A DNA stretch of 64,000 nucleotides, from positions 62,001 to 126,000 of the forward strand of contig NZ_FUYE01000005.1 of assembly GCF_900167535.1 (NCBI RefSeq), read 5' to 3'. Below, piece after piece: positions 25,508 to 33,725 of this stretch. The notes beneath the pieces were generated by a model. The model searched no databases. It saw only the letters and a program-made list of their open reading frames with translations, and was not told where the DNA came from. Origin of the DNA: Prosthecobacter debontii. Lineage in GTDB: Bacteria > Verrucomicrobiota > Verrucomicrobiia > Verrucomicrobiales > Verrucomicrobiaceae. Position 1 is the first letter of the stretch, and the number at the start of each line of letters is the position of its first letter. Made by a program: the position numbers and the translations under genes.

Positions 25508-26572
25508 ATGGAAGATATCAACGAAAGAAGTCAACTCGGCTACCGGATGCTTCACCTCTCGAAGGATCCCGGGGTGAGTGACTTTTACATCACCCCATGG
25601 GAGCCGCTGACCTACAAGCGGAATGGCAAGCTGTTCTTTGATTCCTTCATCTATCAGCCCGAGCGCCCGCTCGAATTCACACCTGGATGTGTCGACTACG
25701 CCCTGACTTTGGGGAACCGCCGTTATCGTGTGAACCGCATGGTGACTCGGGGGCGTCCGCGGTGGGTCATGCGGCTGCTGCCTGAGAGCATCCCCGACAT
25801 CAGCAAGCTCATGGTGCCACCTGCGGCCATCAAAGCCTTCCTGGAAGCGAAGAACGGACTCTTTTTGGTCTGCGGTGCTACTGGTTCCGGTAAATCCACC
25901 ACGATTGCCTCAATGATCTTGGAGCGTGCCAAGCGCCGTCAAGAGCACGTGCTCACGTTTGAGGATCCGATTGAGTTCGTTTATCCACCGGGCATTCCTT
26001 CCCTCGTCTCTCAGCGTGAGATCGGCACGGACGAGTTGGATTTCAGCAAATCCCTACGGGCCGCTCTTCGTCAGGCTCCAGATGTGATTCTGGTGGGTGA
26101 GATTCGTGACGGTGAAACAGCGGAGATTGCTCTGCAAGCAGCTGAAACCGGTCACGTCGTGGTGGCTACATTGCACACCTCCAGCGCAGCGCAGACCGTG
26201 CAGCGTTATCTGAAGCTCATTCCCAGTGATCGTATGGAGAACGCCACGCTTTCCTTTGCGGATAGCTTCCGGGGGATTCTCTGCCAGCGTCTGCTCTTTG
26301 ACGAGACTCGCGGCAAGCGGTTCCCAATTCACGAGCTGCTACTGCCCTATGACTCCGTCTGCGGCATGATCCGTCGCGGTGAGTTTAAGAACCTGGAGCA
26401 GGAACTCGAAGCCGGTTTTACCCGCGGCATGATCAGCTTCGAGCGCTGCCTCAGCTTCCGCCAGCAAGATGGCTGGAGACCGACGCAGACCCGTAAGACC
26501 GGCTACGCCGAGCATGAAGTTTACGATTACCTCTCACGAGAAAACCTGACCTCCGTTTATGCTGTTGGATGA
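25508..26572 (+). CDS. PilT/PilU-type pilus retraction ATPase
   Basis: A 354-residue hexameric motor ATPase of the type II/IV secretion superfamily. Walker A is GATGSGKS with Lys129, the Asp box FEDPIEFVYP follows near residue 155, Walker B is VILVGEIRDGETAEIAL near 195, and the His box is VVATLHTSSAAQT near 220. The short N-terminal domain (about 110 residues) and the AAETGH-ATLHT wording fit PilT rather than PilB/GspE. Its role would be to drive pilus retraction from the cytoplasmic side of the platform. Its 3' end overlaps the next gene by 14 bases. No PilB-type extension ATPase is in the window. Confidence 0.92.
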   Translation: MEDINERSQLGYRMLHLSKDPGVSDFYITPWEPLTYKRNGKLFFDSFIYQPERPLEFTPGCVDYALTLGNRRYRVNRMVTRGRPRWVMRLLPESIPDISKLMVPPAAIKAFLEAKNGLFLVCGATGSGKSTTIASMILERAKRRQEHVLTFEDPIEFVYPPGIPSLVSQREIGTDELDFSKSLRAALRQAPDVILVGEIRDGETAEIALQAAETGHVVVATLHTSSAAQTVQRYLKLIPSDRMENATLSFADSFRGILCQRLLFDETRGKRFPIHELLLPYDSVCGMIRRGEFKNLEQELEAGFTRGMISFERCLSFRQQDGWRPTQTRKTGYAEHEVYDYLSRENLTSVYAVG

Positions 26573-27428
26573 AATCAAATCTGTTCTGAGCTTCGACGCT
26601 TTCAAACCGGAGGCGGACGATGCGAGTGTTTCCTGGGGGCGGCGCTTCGAGGGCCGCAAGACTCTGCTGCTCAATGTGAGCCGTAACCAGACGAGCTGGC
26701 GCGGTATCAATAAAAAAGGCCGCTTCGATGATGGTGGCGTGATGGAGGGCGAGTTTGCCGACATCGCCCCCCAGCGGGCGGATGAGTGGCGCATGATGGC
26801 CGATGGAGGCTGGTGTGTGGTCTCGATCAACAACCGCTTCATCATGAGCCTGGAGAATAACATGATGCGTGGTGACAACTGCGTGAATCTCCTGCGCACG
26901 AATCCTCGTGCCGTGCTCGGGCCTAAGTTTGATCGCGGTAAACGTTACGCCATTTGCCACCACCCGGAGACCTCTGCCAGCATGCTCTTGGCTTGTGAGG
27001 AGAGCATGGTGAAAGTGACCGAAGATGTGCTCCGGACCATCGGCATCCGTCCGGGGCGGGTCTGCTGCGGGCTGTTTGCCCTCAATGAGTATGCGGTGCA
27101 TCAGCTCTATGTCGCTCAACGGGGTTCCGTGCCGCCCAACATGGTGCTCGTCTCCGCATGTGAAGGTTCGATCGGTGTGTTGGTGCAGCAAGATGGTCAG
27201 TGGAAGGAGTTGCGCTGTCGAAGTGGTCTGGGACCGGATGCGGTGGAAACCTCTCTCCAGATCATCAGCCCGCTGCTTCAGAAGGTGCCTCAAGGCAGCC
27301 CGGTCTATTTCATCAGTGAAGGTCAGGATGCCAAATTCCGGGCAGACCTCTTTGTGCATCTGGAACGTGTCGGCGCTGTGGACATGACACAAGATGACAT
27401 CCTCTGGAGAGCCATCGGTATCCACTAA
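26559..27428 (+). CDS. PilM-like pilus assembly protein
   Basis: A 289-residue protein without signal peptide or membrane segment, placed directly before PilN- and PilO-like genes. It has an actin/FtsA-like layout: an N-terminal beta/alpha domain and a later stretch VLVSACEGSIGVLVQQDGQWKELRCRSG that fits a second nucleotide-binding subdomain. Sequence signals are weak, so the call rests largely on position and size. Akkermansia has a PilM-like protein (Amuc_1101) in the equivalent locus. Its start overlaps the PilT-like gene by 14 bases. Confidence 0.62.
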   Translation: MLLDEIKSVLSFDAFKPEADDASVSWGRRFEGRKTLLLNVSRNQTSWRGINKKGRFDDGGVMEGEFADIAPQRADEWRMMADGGWCVVSINNRFIMSLENNMMRGDNCVNLLRTNPRAVLGPKFDRGKRYAICHHPETSASMLLACEESMVKVTEDVLRTIGIRPGRVCCGLFALNEYAVHQLYVAQRGSVPPNMVLVSACEGSIGVLVQQDGQWKELRCRSGLGPDAVETSLQIISPLLQKVPQGSPVYFISEGQDAKFRADLFVHLERVGAVDMTQDDILWRAIGIH

Positions 27429-27448
27429 CCAACCTTTAAAATTTAGCT

Positions 27449-28000
27449 ATGTCCGAATACATTTGTCACGACTTCAAGACGCCACGGACGGATACCTCCA
27501 AACGGCTGCCGAATTCATTCAAGCTGGTGCCTCTAGCCTTTTACCTAGCCCTGGTAGGCGGCACTTATTTCATGACCATGGATTGGCTGGCATATAAAAA
27601 AGCTCAACAAGCCAAGCAGCAGTTTGAGCAGGTGCGTAAGGAGCATGAAGGGGTGAGCAAGCAGCTCATGAATGAGAAGATGGCACTGGACGCAGAAACG
27701 GCCAAGGCCGAGGTCGTGGCCAAATGGGTAGAAGGCGCACGGAATATCCAGCCTATCAGTGTGGCCATTGCTCGAGCCATGCCACCAGAGGTGCGTATCT
27801 CGGATCTCTCGATCGAGCGTGGCGATCAGGTTCCCGCCAACCTCTCTCTGACGCTGCGTATCAACGGTGGTTCAGCCACAGAGGTGGCGCTGGTGGATAG
27901 CAGCATCACCCGCCTGAACTATCGCTCCTATTCACCCCAGCAGAGTAAGAACGGCGACATCATCGAATATCGATCCACGCTGGTTCGCCAGGAACAATAA
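27449..28000 (+). CDS. PilN-like inner membrane protein
   Basis: A 183-residue protein with a short cytoplasmic N-terminus (about 25 residues), one transmembrane helix (residues about 28-46), a charged helix likely to be coiled coil (about 50-95), and a small alpha/beta domain at the C-terminus (ARAMPPEVRISDLSIERG onward). This is the PilN/GspL periplasmic layout. The N-terminus would contact the PilM-like protein made just upstream. Called from topology and gene order rather than from strong sequence motifs. Confidence 0.62.
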   Translation: MSEYICHDFKTPRTDTSKRLPNSFKLVPLAFYLALVGGTYFMTMDWLAYKKAQQAKQQFEQVRKEHEGVSKQLMNEKMALDAETAKAEVVAKWVEGARNIQPISVAIARAMPPEVRISDLSIERGDQVPANLSLTLRINGGSATEVALVDSSITRLNYRSYSPQQSKNGDIIEYRSTLVRQEQ

Positions 28001-28014
28001 CTCTTTTCCCTCGA

Positions 28015-28593
28015 ATGAATCCCAAGCAACTCGCCTGTGTGGTGCTGATGATGTTCATCGGTGTCATCACCTATTTTGGTCAGATCGTTCACCAGAAAGT
28101 GACGGCTATGAAAAAGTCCGCCAGCCTGGCTGAGCAGGATGCCATCACCGCAGAAGGAGCACGCCAAGCCGCAGAGATCCTCACGGCTCGCACGAAGGCT
28201 GAGACCGAAGACATCCGGCGTTTCCTGCAGGCCTGGGTGCCGCATGTGGATCGTTCACAGACAGAACAAGAGGTGGAAAGCGCCATTGAATTCAGTCTTC
28301 GTGAGCGTGGGATCACGCTGGTGAGAACTCGTAAAACTGAAATCAAAAGCTTCCGTGACAATAAACTCATTCCCCGGGCGGTCCTCACCACGATCGTGAT
28401 CGAAGATGAGTATGCCAAGGTGATGAATTGGTTAGGTGACGTGGAGAAGCGCTTGCCTTTGGCTCGTGTCAAAGCCTGCCGTATCACCGGGGGGAGCACG
28501 GCTAGACAATTACGTCTGGATGTCTCTCTGGAGACACCTCTGATCAACCTGTCTGCTGATCCGACGGACACGAAATCCAAAAAGAAAGCCTGA
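28015..28593 (+). CDS. PilO-like inner membrane protein
   Basis: A 192-residue protein with an N-terminal transmembrane helix (residues about 5-25), a helical segment likely to be coiled coil (about 28-70) and a ferredoxin-like alpha/beta domain (about 75-180, with VMNWLGDVEKRLPLARVKACRI). This matches PilO topology and follows the PilN-like gene by 14 bp. Together they would form the periplasmic alignment ring between platform and secretin. Confidence 0.62.
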   Translation: MNPKQLACVVLMMFIGVITYFGQIVHQKVTAMKKSASLAEQDAITAEGARQAAEILTARTKAETEDIRRFLQAWVPHVDRSQTEQEVESAIEFSLRERGITLVRTRKTEIKSFRDNKLIPRAVLTTIVIEDEYAKVMNWLGDVEKRLPLARVKACRITGGSTARQLRLDVSLETPLINLSADPTDTKSKKKA

Positions 28594-28601
28594 TCTAGCT
28601 C

Positions 28602-29333
28602 ATGAAACGACTTCTTTTCATCATGACCTTGCTGGCTGGTTTTTGCCAGTCGAGGGTGCATGCTCAAGCCGAGGCGGGCGATGAAAACGAGCGCGTGCAA
28701 TACGTGCTCATCATGCCCGACGAAAAAACTCCAGAGCTAGTCAAGCCCGAAGAAAACAATCCCTTTGAAGCGGCCTCTGACGGACGTGTTAACGATGAAT
28801 CTGATACGGAAGAAAATCAGGTTCGTGACATGTTGTTAGGGATGCGAGTCGGTGGTGCAGCCTCAGGACCCCGTGGCATGCGAGTTATGCTGGGCGGCAT
28901 GCGTTTGGAGCCGGGGATGGAGGTGCCTCAGATCATCCCTGATCAACAGGTGAAGCTGCGGGTCAAAAACATCACCACCTCAGCGATAGAGCTCGTTTGG
29001 GTGGAAAAAAGAGCCACGGGTCTGCCTCCTAAACTCCTGGTCATTCCCATGGATGGAGGCCCCAGCGTCCGCTATCGAATGCCAGCCGGTGGGCCCTCTG
29101 GAGCCGGCGGTAGCATGGGGACGATCCGCAGGCCTGAGGTCTCGGCGTTTACACCTGCACCCGTAGACACCAAACCTCAGGTGGCGAAAGCGGAGCCTGT
29201 GCAACAACCCCAAGAAGCTCCTGCCGAGGCGAAGCCTGCGCCCAAGCCTTCTACCCCTCCCGCGCCGGCCAACGTCCCGGAGGCCTCCGTGTTACGCATG
29301 TTGTTCGGTAACCATGCCCCTGCGGCCAAATGA
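28602..29333 (+). CDS. Secreted Pro-rich protein, possible PilP-like pilotin/link protein
   Basis: A 243-residue protein with a signal peptide (residues 1-22). A segment NPFEAASDGR precedes a predicted small beta domain (about 75-145: RDMLLGMRVGGAAS, LEPGMEVPQI, KLRVKNITTSAIELVWVEKR) whose wording resembles the homology region of PilP/GspC. The last 75 residues are Pro/Ala/Lys-rich and unstructured. PilP normally ties PilN/PilO to the secretin, and the position directly after them supports this, but the match is weak. Its stop overlaps the next ATG by four bases. Confidence 0.5.
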   Translation: MKRLLFIMTLLAGFCQSRVHAQAEAGDENERVQYVLIMPDEKTPELVKPEENNPFEAASDGRVNDESDTEENQVRDMLLGMRVGGAASGPRGMRVMLGGMRLEPGMEVPQIIPDQQVKLRVKNITTSAIELVWVEKRATGLPPKLLVIPMDGGPSVRYRMPAGGPSGAGGSMGTIRRPEVSAFTPAPVDTKPQVAKAEPVQQPQEAPAEAKPAPKPSTPPAPANVPEASVLRMLFGNHAPAAK

Positions 29334-30331
29334 AAAGAGACCGTTCAAGCAGAGTCGATCGCTTCGGTTACAGTTCGATTGAGCTGCTGACGGTGCTAGC
29401 CCTTTCGGCGATCGTGATTGGCGGCATGGTGGTCAGCTATGGCACACTGGTGCGCAGTCAACCGCAAGTAGCCTCCGTGGTGGAGGTGCCTCTGGCGAAT
29501 TCTCGGCTAACTAATTTTTACGGAACCTCCAGTTCTTCTTACAAGGACACACCGGTGGCACCGAGTTACGGCAGTCTGGCGCGTGCGGAGATGCTGCGGG
29601 AGCAGTTTTATCATGATGTTTTGAGTGCGACAGCCGTTTATTGTCTCCCTCGGAACAATGACAACACATGGAAACCCGCTTATATTAGCTATGATCCTGA
29701 GGTGGATGATGAATTGGATACGCCTCAGAAGTTCCGTGAGCACATCATTCGAGTAGCAGGTGTATCGGCCAGTCTGTATTTGGATTTTCGTAATCCCGGG
29801 GTGACTTCAACCGCCCTTGCGACAAACGCGAGCATTTTCATTCTGAGCTTCAGTGCTCAAGCCAAAAAGATGCGCGTTCAAGCTATCTATGACATCGATG
29901 TCATTCGCTTCTCAACGGGCGGCACTCAACCTCTGGGATTTCATGCCAGTGTGAAGCGTTTCACCGATCCTTACCCGCTACCCACTAACACCACTTACAA
30001 CTTAGTGCCGGCAGGACACTACTCAGTCTTTTATCCGCCAGCGAATCCTGCTGCCCGTGTGGCCACCGATTTTGCCAAAGACGGTTTCACGCCACTGTTT
30101 GTGACCTTTGAAAGACACACGCGCCTCGCTCAACGTGAATCCACGGCGATTGATCGTTTCAAACTGGCGGCTGAACGTCCCTTCTATTTCATCTGGTGGC
30201 CGGACCCCGCCGCCCGCCATCTCGGTGAGCAGGCCAATACGGCAGCCGCCAGCCTGCCTCAGCAAGCTTATAACCACATGGCAGGCCGCACCTCATTCAT
30301 GTTCACGGTGCCGATGTTTCCCACCCTTTGA
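29330..30331 (+). CDS. Prepilin-like protein (large minor pilin)
   Basis: A 333-residue protein with a 13-residue basic leader ending in Gly, then YSSIELLTVLALSAIVIGGMV with Glu at +5: a prepilin peptidase site. The head of about 290 residues is beta-rich and unlike the pilins I know. It is too large for a major pilin and is likely a minor or pseudopilin that primes assembly. Translation is coupled to the upstream gene by a 4-bp overlap. Confidence 0.75.
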   Translation: MKRDRSSRVDRFGYSSIELLTVLALSAIVIGGMVVSYGTLVRSQPQVASVVEVPLANSRLTNFYGTSSSSYKDTPVAPSYGSLARAEMLREQFYHDVLSATAVYCLPRNNDNTWKPAYISYDPEVDDELDTPQKFREHIIRVAGVSASLYLDFRNPGVTSTALATNASIFILSFSAQAKKMRVQAIYDIDVIRFSTGGTQPLGFHASVKRFTDPYPLPTNTTYNLVPAGHYSVFYPPANPAARVATDFAKDGFTPLFVTFERHTRLAQRESTAIDRFKLAAERPFYFIWWPDPAARHLGEQANTAAASLPQQAYNHMAGRTSFMFTVPMFPTL

Positions 30332-30343
30332 GGTTTCTCTTTC

Positions 30344-31942
30344 ATGACACTGCGTTTTCGTCTTCCTCCGTCGAGCCAGCGTGGCGCCCTTATGGGAGCT
30401 GCTCTCTTGCTCATGTTGGTGACGGGGCTTTTTCTGGCGGGGTGGGTCACGGTCATGAGCACGCGCTCCATTCAGGTGAGTTGGCTGGAAGATGCTTTGT
30501 CGCGTAGGATCGCCTTGGAAAACTCCCGCATGCTATCATGGGAGACCGTGATGGAACACGCTTTCGAGCCAGATGATGACTTCGCCGGGCAGACAGCACT
30601 TTTAACCGGAGGAAAAGAGGGAGGACTGAGCACGAACGGCGGATGGAAGGACCTGAATCTCTACGTCAATCTGGATACTCCAGAGACGCTGAAAACGGAT
30701 TTTCCATACAATCCCTCGGGCTTGCGCCCAGGACCCAGTTTCATGAATCGGCAGACCTTCTTAAAGCCGCCCGCCTTGGAGAAGGTGGATAGCTTTTTCG
30801 CCCACAACTTTCTCAAGAGTCATTGCCCTATTTTGAATGGCGACCTTATCACCATTTACAAGAAACCAGCGAACTATGCAGGCGAATTGAACGTGCATAA
30901 CAATGCCATGAGTTTCAATGTGTATGGCCGGGTGGTGGTGCGGCATCCACCGTCCTTGTTCGTGCAGACGACGTCGAAGGTCACACTGCCCATTCAGAGC
31001 AAGTCACTTTACATCCAGTCATATGATGCCGCTGCACGATATCCCATCGTTGGCACAACATTGGATGGGAAAGTCCTTTTGCCGTCGAACATGCCGGTGG
31101 TGCCTTCCTCAACGGGACCTCAGAGCCAAGCTTCACCCTCTCTTTTTGAGGGTGAGCTTAACGTCGTTCATAACAAAGATTATCCAGACAACTCGCTGTG
31201 GAATAAGATGGTCGAGGAGGCGTATGACAATATCGAGGTCTTTACCAAATCCCGCAGCCAGACTGACCCCTGGTATATGGTCCAGTACAGCGGAGATGCC
31301 AAACCGCGTGTTCTGCCCCCGAGTTATCCGAGTGGTTATGACAATCTCTTCAGAACCCTTTACATCAACGTAGCCAACCCGTCTCTCAAGCACCTGCGCA
31401 TCTCCAACAATGGTTCGGCGATGGATCAGATCGTCTTCGTGGGGCAGACAACTGCGGCAGAGTATGAGGCTGCGGGAGCACTGTCTCCCGTCATCATCCT
31501 GCTGGAGAATACCGGTTCGAAATGGGCTAAAAACATCGCTTTCGAACACGATAACAACCGCCGCATTATCCTGGGGGTGAAGGACGAGTATTCGCTGACT
31601 TCCAAGAAAAAAGAACAGCCGCATCAGATGGATCTGAGTTGGGCAGGTTCGCCCATTCTCGGGCAGGACACACGCTGGCGCATGACGTTTATCAATGAAG
31701 GTCATGCGGTCTTTGTCGGACTGCCTGATAATACCGTCCGTGTGATCAACTGGATCGGCGGCGTCATGACGAACTGGTCCTTCTGGAGAGACATCAAGAC
31801 TGCCCCCCGAGCAGAGCGATTGATCTTCAGATCGGATGGCTCCATGCCCACGCTGCCCATCGTGGGGCTAAGTTATGCCACTCTCCTGCCACGGGATGTC
31901 TGGCTCGAGGCCTTCTTTCTGCCTGATCCACCACCGCCTTGA
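30344..31942 (+). CDS. PilX-like pilus-associated protein without Glu5
   Basis: A 532-residue protein. A basic leader (about 14 residues) ending in Arg-Gly is followed by the hydrophobic helix ALMGAALLLMLVTGLFLAGWV, as in PilX/GspK-type minor pilins, but no Glu is at +5. The remaining 490 residues are probably a beta-rich extracytoplasmic domain with repeats of short strands; no motif is recognised. Lack of Glu5 is typical of the GspK-type tip pseudopilin, so a tip role is plausible. The next gene starts inside its stop codon. Confidence 0.6.
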   Translation: MTLRFRLPPSSQRGALMGAALLLMLVTGLFLAGWVTVMSTRSIQVSWLEDALSRRIALENSRMLSWETVMEHAFEPDDDFAGQTALLTGGKEGGLSTNGGWKDLNLYVNLDTPETLKTDFPYNPSGLRPGPSFMNRQTFLKPPALEKVDSFFAHNFLKSHCPILNGDLITIYKKPANYAGELNVHNNAMSFNVYGRVVVRHPPSLFVQTTSKVTLPIQSKSLYIQSYDAAARYPIVGTTLDGKVLLPSNMPVVPSSTGPQSQASPSLFEGELNVVHNKDYPDNSLWNKMVEEAYDNIEVFTKSRSQTDPWYMVQYSGDAKPRVLPPSYPSGYDNLFRTLYINVANPSLKHLRISNNGSAMDQIVFVGQTTAAEYEAAGALSPVIILLENTGSKWAKNIAFEHDNNRRIILGVKDEYSLTSKKKEQPHQMDLSWAGSPILGQDTRWRMTFINEGHAVFVGLPDNTVRVINWIGGVMTNWSFWRDIKTAPRAERLIFRSDGSMPTLPIVGLSYATLLPRDVWLEAFFLPDPPPP

Positions 31943-32421
31943 TGAAAACCTCTTTTCAACGTTTATGTCGCCGAGGTTACACTCTTATCGAAGTGCTGGC
32001 CGCCGGTGCTGTCGTGTCTGTGGGGATGGCGGCGGCCGTGAGTTTGACGAGCTCTCTCATGCTCCAGGAAGAGTTGGCTTGGCGCACGGCCATCACGCGC
32101 AACTATCAGGAAAACACGATGCGGCTTTGGCAGCTCGGCCTGAGTCCTTCCTTCAGCAAGGAAGTCACTAACATCACTGCGGTGATGCCCCGCCAGAGCT
32201 ACAGCCCGAAGCTGAATGAAGCCATCAATGGCGAACCCTATCTGATGGAGATGGGAAAGACGACCGTGGAAGGCCTGGGCACCTTGCAGCTCGCGACTAT
32301 TCAGGCCTCTGTCAATGTCTCCAGTGACGCAACGAAGGAGATTCAAGGTAGTTCTTTTAGCCTGAATGGATATCGCCCTCTCTTGCCTATCAATCTGCGG
32401 ACCAGCGCCGCCAATCCCTAA
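31942..32421 (+). CDS. Prepilin-type protein
   Basis: A 159-residue prepilin. The leader MKTSFQRLCRRG precedes YTLIEVLAAGAVVSVGMAAAV with Glu at +5, a good prepilin peptidase site. The small head domain (about 120 residues) fits an ordinary minor pilin. The ATG at 31942 shares its first base with the stop codon of the upstream gene; an in-frame TTG one codon earlier is less likely. Confidence 0.8.
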   Translation: MKTSFQRLCRRGYTLIEVLAAGAVVSVGMAAAVSLTSSLMLQEELAWRTAITRNYQENTMRLWQLGLSPSFSKEVTNITAVMPRQSYSPKLNEAINGEPYLMEMGKTTVEGLGTLQLATIQASVNVSSDATKEIQGSSFSLNGYRPLLPINLRTSAANP

Positions 32422-32436
32422 CGCCCCCTCCCGGTC

Positions 32437-33663
32437 ATGCTCAAAAAGGTCACGATTACCAACGTCAATACCGGACACAAAAGTGTGTCTCTGGTGGATA
32501 CCGACACGCATGAAAAAGCCCTGATCGGTTCAGGCATCGCACCGAATGAAACGGCGGCGATCGAGGATATCACTGGTGCGGATGAAAAGATTCAGAGACT
32601 GACTTCGCCCAAGGGGGGCACGGAGGATTGCGGAGCTTTCTTTTCGGGCTTGGGGCGATGCTTGGAGCGAAACATCAGCATGACCAAGAGTCTCAAGCTC
32701 CAGGTCAATCGCGTGACCTCGGCTCGCTATAAAGGGATGATCGCTGAGGTGATCTATGCCATTTCCATGGGGGAGAAGTTTAGTGATGCGATGTCTCGCT
32801 TCCGCGACTTGTTTTCAGAGGACATCCTCTCCCTGATCGTCGCTGGTGAGGAAGCTGGTCAGCTCGCACGCGTGTGCAAGCGTATCGGGGTAGCGAAGAA
32901 AAAATCGTCTAAGACATTGAAGAAGCTCAAGGGAGCGCTCATTTACCCGGCAGTCGTCGTCGTTTTAGGGGTGGTTGTCGTGATCGTCATGAGCTTCACG
33001 CTCGTGCCTGCCATGTCAAAGCTGTTCACCAGCTTCAATACTGAGTTGCCCTTTGCCACCAAAGCCCTAATCGCTCTTTCCGATCTCTTTCTGCATAAGC
33101 CTTACATGGCCGCTGCTCCGCTTTTGGGACTCTACATTATGTTCTCCAATTTCGGCAAAATCATGTCCCTGAAGTGGGTGCAGGATTTGGTGCTCAAGAT
33201 TCCCGTGGTGGGGCTTTTGGTGCGTAAATCCGCTGCTGCTTCTGGCTTCCGCACCATGGCCATGCTAACGGAGTCCAATGTGCGTCTTACCAGTGCTCTG
33301 GAAATTACCTCAGCGGCCACCTGGCACTATCATTACAAGGAGTTTTTCAATCGTTTGCGCGATCATATCAGCGTCGGCCGCACCTTGCATGAAGGTTTCC
33401 TGATGGAATCGCATTGGCTCGGCTCGGATGGGCGTAACTTGTGTGGTTTGATCGAGCTGGCTTCTGAAACGGGTTCCGGCACAGAGATGCTTTCGGAGAT
33501 TGCCGACGATTACGAAGAGGAGCTGGATAACATGGCTGCCTCTCTCGATAAACTGATCGAGCCTCTGACGATGCTGATCCTCGGTGTCATGGTGGGCTTC
33601 CTGATCTATGCGATCTATGGTCCGATGTTCAGCCTCGGCGACGTGATTCTGAAGAAGAAATAA
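32437..33663 (+). CDS. PilC/GspF-type pilus platform protein
   Basis: A 408-residue inner membrane protein. A unique N-terminal region of about 55 residues leads into the two GspF domains (about 65-190 and 265-395): LGRCLERNISMTKSLKLQ, FSEDILSLIVAGEEAGQLARV and SLDKLIEPLTMLILGVMVGFLIYAIY. Three hydrophobic stretches lie near residues 165-190, 215-235 and 375-395. It would form the membrane platform turned by the PilT-like motor. It is the last gene of the operon; no clear terminator follows. Confidence 0.9.
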   Translation: MLKKVTITNVNTGHKSVSLVDTDTHEKALIGSGIAPNETAAIEDITGADEKIQRLTSPKGGTEDCGAFFSGLGRCLERNISMTKSLKLQVNRVTSARYKGMIAEVIYAISMGEKFSDAMSRFRDLFSEDILSLIVAGEEAGQLARVCKRIGVAKKKSSKTLKKLKGALIYPAVVVVLGVVVVIVMSFTLVPAMSKLFTSFNTELPFATKALIALSDLFLHKPYMAAAPLLGLYIMFSNFGKIMSLKWVQDLVLKIPVVGLLVRKSAAASGFRTMAMLTESNVRLTSALEITSAATWHYHYKEFFNRLRDHISVGRTLHEGFLMESHWLGSDGRNLCGLIELASETGSGTEMLSEIADDYEEELDNMAASLDKLIEPLTMLILGVMVGFLIYAIYGPMFSLGDVILKKK

Positions 33664-33690
33664 GTTGGACTTGAAAAAACGGCGGCTCGG

Positions 33691-33722
33691 TAAATCATGT
33701 GTTCATGAGAACACATGATTTA
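33691..33722. promoter_or_regulatory. LexA operator within a 32-bp perfect inverted repeat
   Basis: TAAATCATGTGTTC (33691-33704) and GAACACATGATTTA (33709-33722) are exact reverse complements with spacer ATGA. The central 14 bp, 33700-33713, are TGTTC-N4-GAACA, the palindromic LexA motif I recall as reported for Verrucomicrobia (tested on the Verrucomicrobium spinosum recA promoter). It overlaps the 5' end of the radical SAM gene. Regulation by LexA is inferred from the sequence match. Confidence 0.8.
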
Positions 33723-33725
33723 CCC

